Below are positions 49,435 through 59,057 of a stretch of 64,000 nucleotides of DNA, one piece after another (the stretch's first letter is position 1; every line of letters starts with the position of its first letter). Position numbers and translations under genes: made by a program. Under the pieces are notes generated by a model. That model had not been told where the DNA came from, ran no database searches, and worked only from the letters and a program-made list of their open reading frames with translations. Origin of the DNA: Terana coerulea (taxonomy: Eukaryota > Basidiomycota > Agaricomycetes > Polyporales > Phanerochaetaceae); contig JAKOGH010000051.1 in the NCBI GenBank assembly GCA_024811115.1, positions 434,001-498,000 of the forward strand, given 5' to 3'.

Positions 49435-49710
49435 ATGACAACTACATGTGCTGTACACCTGAGCCCACCTGGTGCAGCTCAAGTTCGATGGTCTTCACCC
49501 GCAGACCGCATCGGAAAATGGGTCTTGACCACTCGAAGTCTTACACACATCACACGCCACATCTGCCAGGAATCCAGAATATGTAAGACATGTACGTCGC
49601 TGAATGTTCATAGTTGTCCAGTGTGCAAGCAGAAGAGATACAAGTATGTGAGTTATGGACAGCTTCACTACAACCTCGACCGCTTCCTGAAATCGACTGC
49701 AGATGCCTGA
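49435..49710 (+). CDS. Possible small Cys-containing hypothetical protein
   Basis: A 91-residue frame beginning MTTTCAVHLSPPGAAQVRW contains ICKTCTSLNVHSCPVCKQKR, a CxxC...CPxC arrangement like half of a zinc finger. No splice partner or known domain was found, so this may be chance or a gene fragment. Confidence 0.25.
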   Translation: MTTTCAVHLSPPGAAQVRWSSPADRIGKWVLTTRSLTHITRHICQESRICKTCTSLNVHSCPVCKQKRYKYVSYGQLHYNLDRFLKSTADA

Positions 49711-49789
49711 GCCGCCGTCGCTCTACAATGAACATACATTTGTGTTGGTGAGTATTTCGACCTCCATCATGATCTGAACTCACCGTTTC

Positions 49790-50412
49790 TCAGGAAATCA
49801 AGTTCTTCAAGAAGCTGAGTTTTGACGTGCGACCGGGCGAGAACGAATGCACAGAGCGTTTGATATCCACTTTTGAGTCCGACGCCGCCATTGTGGTAGA
49901 CATATCACTAGTGGCTTTGATCACATTCAAAACCTCTAGTATCACAAGATCGGGGATAAGGCAGTCGACGATGCCTGCGCGGTGCATCTTCTGGATACCG
50001 GTTCTTGTCCATCGCGTACAGTAGAGTCCTTCAGCCCCGGCGCCCCGCTGCTGCGCTTGCTCTTGGAATTTCTGTGGCACGACGTTCTTCAGGAGCTTGT
50101 CGAACTGTGCCAGGGATCGCTCGTCGAGGGTTATATGCCCGATCACCCAGGCGCTCACCATCGGCGGCCTGAGCTCCAGTCGGATGAGGTGTAACTTCTG
50201 GTAATGCCATTGCGAGTCGGACAACTTGATCGTCTGGAATACCCAGCCTTGCTGCTGAGCAGGGTCTTCCACGACAAAGAAAGACCATTGGAAGATGTCG
50301 TCGTTGACGTCGTTGGGATTGTGGTTGCGCCGTTTGGTGGCCAGGAGGAGGATATCACCACGCTCCAGTGTAACGCTGCTGTCTGTTTGGGTTTGGGGGC
50401 GTTCTCGGTCAT
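49790..50412 (-). CDS. Conserved hypothetical basidiomycete protein; one-base frame break near its start
   Basis: I cannot name the family with certainty. From 50390 down the frame is open and protein-like: LERGDILLLATKRRN, FQWSFFVVEDPAQQQGWVFQ, VSAWVIGHITLDERS, GLYCTRWTRTGIQKM and LIPDLVILEVLNVIK. It is intronless. A TATA box at 50478-50490 places the transcript start just upstream of the ATG at 50412, which begins MTENAP but in another phase. One extra G in the five-G run at 50395-50399 (C on the coding strand) would join MTENAP to QTQTDSSVTLERGD. The in-phase ATG further upstream (50530) lies before the TATA box and is unlikely to be used. The product would be about 207 residues, soluble and probably cytosolic. 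Confidence 0.6.
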
Positions 50413-51409
50413 TGCGAAGGATGTCTGGATTGGTGAAGGTGAGTAGTTGAGTGTTGGTGTTGTACGTACTTATCGCGCCTTTTATATATGATTTCAATCG
50501 AACCCGAAGCTGTGCATGCGCAGTGGCCACACGTTGCCATCCAATTGTCCTTGCGGCTTAAAGGCCGTGGTACTCAGATTTCCTGCACAGCCACTTCCTT
50601 AACACCAACTTCTGCGCCCATGGCCTAGACAACATCCAATATTGTCGTACTATTTTCTTCCGACGCCTTTATCTCAATACAAGGGTTTGTTTCTCAGAAG
50701 GCTGGCGACACAGCATGGCTCTGTTTCGGACTTTGGAGGACCGGGTGTTATTGTCTACGTACCACCTGACTTCTCTTGTTCTTTCAATGACATCCAAAAT
50801 TAGCCTAGGAATTGTGGCGTAAGCACTGCGAAACTTGGAAACTGTTGGCAGAACAACAGTCAGGAAACCAACATATCCCCAATGCCGTAGCCCACTCATC
50901 AATGGCAGCCTGCAGGGGTGGACTCCTGTCTGTCCACCCAGTCCTTCGTCCTCTATCCAAGCGACACGTTGTGCCGCCTCTCTTCGTCCTGCCCTCGCAT
51001 CGAGTCGATGTATTGCTTGTCCCTGTCACCCTGTTCACATTGACCGCCGCCACCTCGATCTGTAAGCAGAGGAGGGTATCAGAAGACGACTTACCAGGAC
51101 TCCCGCTCAACCTTTGCAGCGATGACGAAGACAGGGGCGAGGGCTATGATCCTCGCAGAGTGCCTTCGGTGAGGGCGGGCGGTGCCTGTGGTGCGACTGT
51201 GTAGGCATTATGGTGCCGGAAATGTAAGGAGTGCCCCTGCCGCAAGTCACTTGATGCCTCCGAGGACCGTCGCATGGTAGTGTGTATCCGCTTTCGAGAG
51301 AGCCTGTATGTATGGCCAAGGTGAACCTTTTCACATGCTCACGTCGTTTAGCAGAGCATCATGAGCCTCACTTTCGAGAGCGTTGCTCGGCAACAATGTC
51401 CCCAGTACT
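50413..51409. other. Intergenic, hypothetical gene to adenosylhomocysteinase fragment
   Basis: About 1 kb with no recognised gene apart from the promoter of the gene to its left. Confidence 0.45.
50478..50490 (-). promoter_or_regulatory. TATA box of the conserved hypothetical gene
   Basis: The minus strand reads CATATATAAAAGG, about 65 bases upstream of the ATG at 50412. Confidence 0.6.
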
Positions 51410-51682
51410 ATCGTAAGAGCGGAGAGACTCTGCGCATCCCTCGCCGAAATCATCAAAATCAGGATTCAGCGACGACGGCAACCTGGCCAGCAAGCATTAT
51501 GGTGGTGGCACGCTTGATATCATCCACAAGGGATCCGCGGCATCCATAATGGTTGCCAAATTTGGACTTGGTGACAGAGTTGTAGATGTTGATGGCGGGG
51601 ACGTTGAGCTTGCCGTCGCAACAGAACGTCTTGCAGACATGGCGGATACTGGTGGTGGACTCTTCAGTAACGCGAATATTGT
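51410..51682 (-). pseudogene. Fragment of an S-adenosylhomocysteine hydrolase gene
   Basis: Adenosylhomocysteinase splits S-adenosylhomocysteine in the methyl cycle. A minus-strand stretch reads [53 protein letters not shown] and [10 protein letters not shown]. It then breaks with a stop and a shift and resumes as DDFGEGCAESLRSY. These match the central NAD-binding part of the enzyme, where an intact copy has VNDSVTKSKFDN and a GxGxxGKGCA-type motif. The Rossmann glycines are lost here, and only about 90 of some 430 residues remain. An intron acceptor AG just before the first codon is preserved, so the fragment came from genomic DNA. No further exons were found on either side. Confidence 0.82.
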
Positions 51683-52456
51683 CTGAATAGAGTTAGATGT
51701 ACAGTATGTCACTATTGTCGTGGGGGTGGCTTGGGATAGTGCGCGGCTTTCTCGACGCTCCTAGAGGCACAACGCTGCGCTTGATGCATGTATGTACGTC
51801 TGCCACCTTGCTATATCATAGTTCACCTGCCATAAATCGTGACCGCCACCTCGAACGGGATATTGCACTTGCATGTCCGCCTTTCCTAATCGTGAAGCCG
51901 TTAGCGGACTATGCGCCGGGTGGCACGTTGTATTCTCCCGACCAATCGCTGCCGTGGCGGAAAGCTCAGGCAATCACGAAGGCTACACCATCCAAAGAGC
52001 CAAAGGAACGTGGCCGATTTCGCAAGATCCCGACGACCCGCAATTGTGTGCAGGGCGCCTGACCAATGGCGCCGTCCGGCCAAATGGGCGCATACAATAA
52101 GCCAGCAGGCGGGGTCGCAATGGATATTCCTTCCGTGGTTTCGAAGTTCGCCTGCGGGTACCGAGTGTCGACATCGCCTTTCGGAAGGAACTCTGTAGGC
52201 CTCATTTCCGTTGTACAAAGTTCGGCACACGCGCCACTTGAGCTTCGTAGCGGGGAGCTTCTTTTGTATAGGGCAGCGGTTTGCGCAGCCAGCGCGCACG
52301 GATATCCTGTATAAAAGAAGGCGTGCGGTGGATGAAAGTGTGCACAGACCACACATTGCATTGCGCGACAGCTCGACAGGATCGGCGGCGCACTTACCCA
52401 CGCACACTTTCGTCTCTGGCTTGACGCCTTCCGACTCTTTGCATACCCGCCCGGAC
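51683..52456. other. Intergenic, adenosylhomocysteinase fragment to pheromone precursor 4
   Basis: I looked for further adenosylhomocysteinase exons on the minus strand and saw none. The right end holds the precursor promoter. Confidence 0.45.
52310..52317 (+). promoter_or_regulatory. TATA box of pheromone precursor 4
   Basis: TATAAAAG lies about 140 bases upstream of the ATG at 52457. Confidence 0.6.
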
Positions 52457-52574
52457 ATGGACGAGTTCCTGATTATTGCTACTCCCGGTGCCTGCAGAGG
52501 AGACCGAGGTGCCGCAGGACGCGGAGGGCCACAAGAGTCACACGAGCACCTTCTTCACGTGCGTTATCGCCTGA
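52457..52574 (+). pseudogene. Farnesylated mating-pheromone precursor (no. 4), frame off by one base
   Basis: The ATG at 52457 reads MDEFLIIATP. One base over, the frame continues VPAEETEVPQDAEGH, then KSHTSTFFTCVIA and TGA at 52572-52574. The 118 bases are one more than a multiple of three, so removing one base at the CCCGG near 52494-52498 would give 38 residues plus stop. MD start, Pro/Glu-rich middle and CVIA box identify a pheromone precursor. Unlike the other four, its region before the Cys is not Gly/Ser-rich (HTSTFFTC). It may therefore specify a different pheromone. A TATA box is present. Error and real decay cannot be told apart here. Confidence 0.75.
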
Positions 52575-53809
52575 GCCACGCTTCATCCTATTACACCAGT
52601 CATAATCTGCACGGTAAGTTCACCGTATACCAGAAAAGTTCAATAAGACTCACCTAGTATCTGTAGAACACCACCCTGCGATGGCCAGAGGCACCACAGC
52701 ATTCCTTTGCATACCCACGACCGAACCATTCGTTCTCGATTCCGCATATAATCATCACTCGTTACCGCATCGATAGACCAAATGTATTTCCACATCCACC
52801 TTGGACATTTCGGACAGTTGTAGGACAGTATACCCGTTGAACATGTTATACCGTAGTGGGAGAAGAAGGAGAGATGTACCATAGTGGAATTAATCGCGTT
52901 GTAAATTACATCTACTGAAATCAGCACCGTCAGTCGGAGCGTATCCTACCATAGCCAAGTTTACTCACAAGATAAATTGCACTGTGGGCACTACTGAAAA
53001 GGGCCGCCTCCATAGACTGATGTCCACCCAGCCCTCCGGTGACCAGCCTGCTCTCTTCCCTTGGCTGAATCGTGTTAGTGAGATATCATACGCACAAGCG
53101 TGTGCATTACCAGGGAGCCTGCGGTTTCCGTCGGCATTCGCGGCGAAGGGTCTGCTTCCTCTACCCATGCATATGCTCACGTTGCAAACCAATGTGCCTC
53201 TGCAGCGAGCAGAGTGTGGGTTGGGCTCGGCTATTGTACGAGTGAGCATCCGGATTAACATGAGGAGAGCGTTGGCAAAGATGCATAGTCGGGGGATATA
53301 TCCTGCGTTTCCTCTCACAGGGAGGGGAGAAGATGTCGAAGGATGTTGGAGGTGATCAAAGCACAGTACAAGGATACGGGAGCGCTCAGTCAGTAGTGTT
53401 CTTACCTGTAGTTTTCGCACGCTTACAACACAAGCTGACGCTTCCAAACTTGGTCCCTTACTTACATAACTTACGACTTTCTACACACCCCTTGACTTTC
53501 CTCACTGCCTCCGTGCCAAGCGACTGCTACGGACAACGTCGAACGCGTCACGACGACGGCGCGGGGCCCGTACGAAGCATCCATCAAACGGCGCAGCTAG
53601 GATCCTGACAGCAGCGCTGCCAATCCAGCATTCCGGGGCTGTGCCGCAGCCTCGCTAACGAGGCGCTACAGGTCCGCAGTCAGGATAACCATGAGGACCA
53701 AGGCGTACATATACCGGAGGCGATAGGGGGTTCTCGTCCTCGTCGTCCTCCTCCCAACACTCATCTCCACCCCTCGTTGTCGCGGCCGAAGCTACCCTCC
53801 CTCGCCACC
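52575..53809. other. Intergenic, pheromone precursor 4 to conserved hypothetical gene
   Basis: Minus-strand open frames at 52640-52927 and 52965-53447 are joined by an intron-like stretch but show no known domain. No STE3-type receptor motifs were found in any frame. Confidence 0.4.
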
Positions 53810-55064
53810 ATGATCATCGAAAAGATTGAGCAGCCGACTGGCTACGCACAGGAGAAGGTCTACGGGGTGCGCTTTCTGTATTGTCCGGAGCAGGCGCAGT
53901 TGCTTACTGGGCTGGGGTGCTGTAGAACCATGCCCTCCCGCAGATTCCACAAATCTCACAAGACGTTCCTCAAGAACAGCCCCCGCCGTACATCGAGGGC
54001 AGCAGCAGGCCTGGGCCCGCTCACAGTCCGTCGTCTATGGCGCGCGCCCAGTCTGTGTTTACCTCAGCGACGCAACAGCCGGTGAACTGCATAACGCTAC
54101 AGTCTAAGCACAACTCTATCTCTGGTACGTCCAGGATAAGATGCATCAAGCTTTGGTCGCTCATTGTGCTGTGTAGGCTCGTATATCATCAACCCCGAGC
54201 TGCCAGGCGCTGTAGCGTCGCAACTACGCATGCTGGACAAACGCGAGAGGAAACGCATGAAACTCAACATCTCGCCCAACGCCGTCTTTAAAACCCACCA
54301 CGGTGCTCTAAACCTGAATCTGGCTACCGCGGGATCCACGGACGAGCCAGGCAAGGCGTATATCCAGGCTGTCACCCGCCATGGCAAGGTTAATGTTAAC
54401 TTGGTGAGTTTGACTTGAATTAGACCGCATACATGAGTCTAATCGGCGAGCAGTTTGCACTACAAGCCAACAAAAATATCTGCCTTGAGCTGGTCACGAA
54501 GCACGGTGCGTCACTATCTGACCACTGCCACATAAAACTCCAACGCTCATCTCCGTCGTAGCTCCGATCACACTGCTCATTCCCCAGAACTTCCGCGGTG
54601 CACTGCATCTGAAGACACGGCGCGGCAATATCCAGTTCCTGAAAGCGTTTGGCGAGCAGGCACGCATCGTGAACGCCGACGATGAGCACGCCCACGTTCT
54701 CTTCGGCGAGGGCGACGTCTCGCAGGCGGAGCCGACGAGCGAGGGTCTCGACTTCGTCTCGATCACCTCCCGCCACGGTCGCATCACCGTCGGCATCTCG
54801 GGCGCGGACCCGATCGAGACGGCGGCGACGGGCAGCCTAATCCAGAAGCTGAGCGCGCTCGTCCTGGGGTCCCAGCGCATGCGCAGCGTGCAGAACCTCC
54901 GGGGCGAGATGGCGCGCGAGCGCGTCGACACCCTCATGCGGCACGTCGAGGCGCGGGCGGACGAGATAGGGCACCATATAGAGGCACGTGCGGCGATGAT
55001 GGAGGGGCGGGGAGAGGGCCGCTTCGCAGCACCACGACCGGGAGCACATCAGCCATCTGCCTAA
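53810..55064 (+). CDS. Conserved Agaricomycete protein, possibly DUF7330
   Basis: The ATG at 53810 opens MIIEKIEQPTGYAQEK. Introns at about 53864-53932, 54122-54175, 54402-54452 and 54508-54560 join HALPQIPQISQDVPQEQPPP, YIINPELPGAV, ERKRMKLNISPNAVFKTHHG, NLNLATAGSTDEP, ICLELVTKHAPITLLIPQNF and LDFVSITSRHGRITVGISG. The body looks like repeated beta-strand units ending in a helical tail rich in Arg/Glu (LRGEMARERVDTLMRHVE). The H-G-x-L/I-N/T-L pattern resembles the fungal DUF7330 group as I remember it; I could not check this. No signal peptide or membrane segment is seen, and function is unknown. The start follows a Kozak-like GCCACCATGA. Confidence 0.7.
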
Positions 55065-55330
55065 CAAGCCCGTCATTCTCCGTCACTTGCCTTCCTGCTT
55101 GTCTATCTTCAAGGAGCTTATCCGGATATCTTAAGGGACTGTTATACCACTGTACAATGCATTTCTTATGTTCTGTCTCCATAGTAAGTTGTCTAGTATA
55201 ATCTAATGCACATCGCCTCGTTACTCGGAAACAACTGCGGTTGCCTAGATGTTGTCTTAGACGTTGTCCAGTTGCAGTCTGTAACCGCCGCGGTCAGAAG
55301 GCCAGCGACCCTGGATGGTATAAGCCTCCG

Positions 55331-57593
55331 ATGACCCCGGACAGGGACCCAACAACCGGTCAACCTGCCGAAAATTCAGGCGTGATCTCTTCACAGGGCC
55401 TGGCGCACGAACCCGCACACAAAACCCCACCGACGGACCCACGCTCGGCACCCACTCTGCCGCACACCATGAAAGGCGGTCTGCCATGCCTGCCCGGCCT
55501 GTTCAACATCGGCCGCAGCGGACGCAAACCAGAGAGATCAGCACCAGCCAGTCCGAACAAAGAAGATGGCGATCATGACGGTAGTAGTACCGCCTCCGTG
55601 TCGTCAACGGGAACGCCAGTGAGTGGCCAGCTTCTTGCGAGTGAGTCGGATGAACTGGCGGCTGACTCCGCACTTTAGCCTATGTATGCCACCCGTGGAG
55701 GCTCCTGTGGCTTCTGTGGATCGTTTGCAGAGACCAAGCAGGTCGCACCAACCGTAAGAAGCGGCAAGCCTCCATCATACTCGTCAGATGGGTCCCCGTG
55801 GGGCAGTATTTTCGACCCTGAGGTGCTCGAGACCATGGAGGCAGAGATTGAGAGCCACAGCGCCGACCTGCGGAAACTCAGTCTGGACATCTGGGGTATG
55901 TATCTGACTGTGTACTGTGATGGCCAACCGCACTCACCACTTCCTTTACTGCAGACCACCCCGAGGTCGGGTACAAAGAACAGTAAGTCCGCACCCTCCG
56001 CACCTCCGCGCGAGCGCTGACGACAGTTCTCATCCTGCGGCAGCTATGCGCACAACACCCTCACTGCGTTCCTCGCCGCTCGCGGGTTCACGGTCACGAA
56101 GGGCTACCTCGGGATCGCCACCGCGTGGCGCGCGGAGTGCGTGCGCGGGCAGGGCGGGCGAGCCATCGGGCTGCAGTCCGAGATGGACGCGCTGCCCGGG
56201 ATCGGGCACGCGTGCGGGCACAACCTCATTGCCATCTCCGGCGTGGCCGTTGCGCTGGGCCTGAAGGCAGCGTTGGAGAAGCACGATATCAGCGGGAAGA
56301 TCATCCTCCTGGGCACACCAGGTGGGCAACGTCAGGTATCTCTCGAGAGGCTTAGTTACTGAACATTTTCCGGCAGCTGAAGAACATGGCGGCGGTAAGA
56401 TCAAGCTGCTTGAGGAGGGCGGCTACAAAGAGATGGACGTGTGCATCATGTAGGTCTCATCATGCATGCATACAAGGACCCTTTCTTACTTCCGGCCGTT
56501 GGCCATACAGGGCACATCCCAGCCCCGGAGTTCCGAACGGCGCAGTCGTGCAGCCGTGGACAGCCTTGCAGAGCATAGACGTGGAGTACTTCGGTCACAG
56601 GTAGCCCCCTTTCCACTGTCGCAGGTAACAGCGCAACTAATGTCGCAAGTGCCCACGCCGGATACGCGCCGTGGGAAGCCCAGAACGCCCTGGACGCAGC
56701 GTTCATGGCATACTCTGGCATCTCCGTCTTGCGCCAGCAGTTGAAGCCGTCGGTCCGCGTCCACGGCATCGTGACCGGAAAGGATTGGGAACCAAACGGC
56801 ACGTCGCACAGTACATCATGCGCTGGAAACCACCGTGCTGACATTCATGCTCATAGTGATACCCGATTACGCGAAGATGAAGTGGGCGGTACGTGCGCCG
56901 TCGTGGACCGAACTGGAGGCGCTGCGCGACAAGGTGGTGAAGTGCTTTGAGGCAGCAGCCATGGCTACCTCGACGAAGTGCAAGATCGATTTTGGTGTAG
57001 GATACAAGGATTGTAGAGAGAATGACGCTCTCGGTGAGTGTTTCTCTAGACTATGCTGGACTCTACATTCTGACATAAATGGCGTAGCGGAAGAGTTTGT
57101 CCGCATTGGGAGAATAGGTATAACCTCGTCGCGTCTACATCGGACGAAGTGCTGCAAGCGTCCACGGACTTTGTGAGTGTTGCCATCGCTTCCTGAACGC
57201 ATACAACTGACTCTCTGCTCAGGGCGACATATCCTACGGTGACGAAGCTCGCAATCTCACTTCGGTTCCGTTCTAACTTAGCCCTTTCCAGTTCTACCGT
57301 CCATACAGCCCGTATTCGCGATCCCGACCTCCAAGAACGGCAGCAACCACACCCCGCAATTCACACAGTCCGCACGCGCGGAAGAGGCGCACGCCGCGAC
57401 CATCGCGACGTCGAAAGCCCTCGCCGCAACCGCCCTGCGCATACTGCTTGACGACGGGTTCTACGCAAAGGTGCGCTCAGTTTGTGCAGCCTACTCGATC
57501 TCGCAGCGTTTAACCCAAATCGTACCCTCTTCCACCCCTCTTGGGCAGGTTCGCACTGCGTATGAGTTACAATGCAAGCCGCTGGCATCCTGA
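55331..57593 (+). CDS. Peptidase M20 / PM20D2-like amidohydrolase; one-base frame break
   Basis: Zinc-type amidohydrolase, close to PM20D2, which cleaves dipeptide-like amides. After a long, probably disordered N-terminal extension (start uncertain; 55331 or 55468) the domain begins IESHSADLRKLSLDIWDHPE. It shows LQSEMDALPGIGHACGHN (metal site), PAEEHGGGKIKLLEEGG, HPSPGVPNGAVVQPW, DVEYFGHSAHAGYAPWEAQN and VIPDYAKMKWAVRAP. The C-terminal part reads FTQSARAEEAHAATIATSKA and ends KPLAS. Most introns are standard; the one at about 56795-56854 seems to use a GC donor. The frame breaks at about 57113: RIGR must be followed by NRYNLVASTSDE, explained by one missing A. The catalytic motifs are complete, so it should be active. 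Confidence 0.85.
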
Positions 57594-58934
57594 ATGCGCC
57601 CCGAATGCGCCTCGGATGGCGCTTTTGCGTTTATGCGGCTTGTGGCTGACCGTGCCTGCGGTGTGTGAAGCCACCATGTGTCCTTGTCCATTACTTCTCC
57701 ATACGCGCTGGCAGGGGTGGGACCAGGAGCATACAGCATAAATGGACGCGATTAATGTTCTTACCGGCACTTGCTGCTGAGTCTCTGTCATCTATGATCT
57801 ACTCGTACGCTGCGTCGCTCTCGTTGATTTCCTGCAATAAATACTATCTGCTTGCTCGCTCGAAGTTTGTCGCTTTACGGTATGATTTGATCAGTACGTG
57901 GTAAATTTGAAGGATATCATCGGGGTAACGAAGTGTTGTAACGTTTCTCTGACGTGTGCATAAGCGTGGGAACTCTAGAGGTAAGCAGGGCACCAACTTC
58001 TCGGCGCTCCTTCCTCCTTTGCCCTCCACGACGTCGACCTGGATCTGAGGCCTGCCTGGGCCCAAAACATGCATCTTACGAACCCAGCCCGTCAACTGGT
58101 TGTTCTTACTGTGTTTAATGCACAGCCAGCAAGCGCGGCCAGTTCGCAGGCTGGCTTCAACTTTGGTACATGACTGAGATAAGTCTTCTTGGCCAGGTGG
58201 GTTCCGGGTGGTGCCATTGCACGGTGATGTTGTGGATGGTCATATCTTCTATGTCGTTAAGCTGATCATTCCTTCAACGAAATCTCAGTATAAGCTGAAG
58301 CCACTGGTATATATTGCGCATCTTTACTCTGGGTCGACCTGTCCGGTCACGGTTCGGACGTAATTGACAGGGAGCTATGTTAGGTGTTCGAATCTTTCGC
58401 TCAAGTCACAGCACGTCTCGCAGGCGGTCATAGAGCCGTTGAAGCTATCTTGCGACAAGCAAGGGGCATTTTGCCTTCTGTCGTTAATGAACAGCGCATC
58501 CACTGCGTACCACTCGCTTGACGTGTGGTCAACGTAGGTCCCGAATAAAATGTCCAGATTCCCAAAGCTGAAATGCGTGTGCGTATGATACAGTGCAGTT
58601 CCACTCCTATCGTACACTGCGCTCTCCCTCTTCCCCCCGTTCCTCTCCCTCAACTATCCTCCGGCCCAAATGTTCTACAAAGTGTACAGCTGGTGAATGA
58701 TATGTGGCGATAAATTACGCGTGTGGTGGTGGTATCGCTCGCGATAGTCGTGGAAAAATCAAATGGTCCCAGCGGATTCGGAAACGAAGCGGGTCGCCGC
58801 GGGTGGTCGAAATATGAATAAAAACAGGCCTCTGGCCTAGCAGCTCCTGTCGACTGATGTGAGTATTGAACGAGCGGGGAATTGGCTATGGTTATTCACC
58901 TTTCGGAGCGCAGCTAAAGGAAAGGAGACAGTGC
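57594..58934. other. Intergenic, M20 gene to pheromone precursor 3
   Basis: About 1.3 kb with no recognised gene. The right end (58710-58815) shares short blocks with the 3' flank of precursor 2, for example ATAAATTACGCG. Confidence 0.45.
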
Positions 58935-59057
58935 TCATGCAATGATGCAGGATCCGCCGGACGCCCTGCCACTGGTCTGGCTCTCCTCGTCAACGGGGAT
59001 TTCGGGCTGGTCGACAGCAACGACGGAAGCCAGAGAGAGCGAGGCGAAGCAGTCCAT
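58935..59057 (-). CDS. Farnesylated mating-pheromone precursor (no. 3)
   Basis: An intact 40-residue frame: MDCFASLSLASVVAVDQ, then PEIPVDEESQTSGRASG, ending GGSCIIA and TGA. The build is the same as precursors 1 and 2, with the CAAX box CIIA, which should be farnesylated. The block SGRASGGSC is identical to precursor 2, 2.4 kb away on the same strand, so the two are recent duplicates that may yield near-identical or cross-reacting peptides. Processing after the DEE would leave a Ser/Gly-rich peptide. A TATA-like box is 110 bases upstream. Confidence 0.88.
   Translation of the reverse strand: MDCFASLSLASVVAVDQPEIPVDEESQTSGRASGGSCIIA

Noticed and set aside
25405..52574. Programmed +1 frameshifting in pheromone precursors 4 and 5
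   Set aside because: The shift points have no common slippery sequence and occur at different codons; error or decay is simpler.
52965..53447. Minus-strand open frame with some hydrophobic stretches, considered as a STE3 receptor piece
   Set aside because: No receptor motifs, no further membrane segments in the joined downstream frame, and no protein-like conservation that I can recognise.
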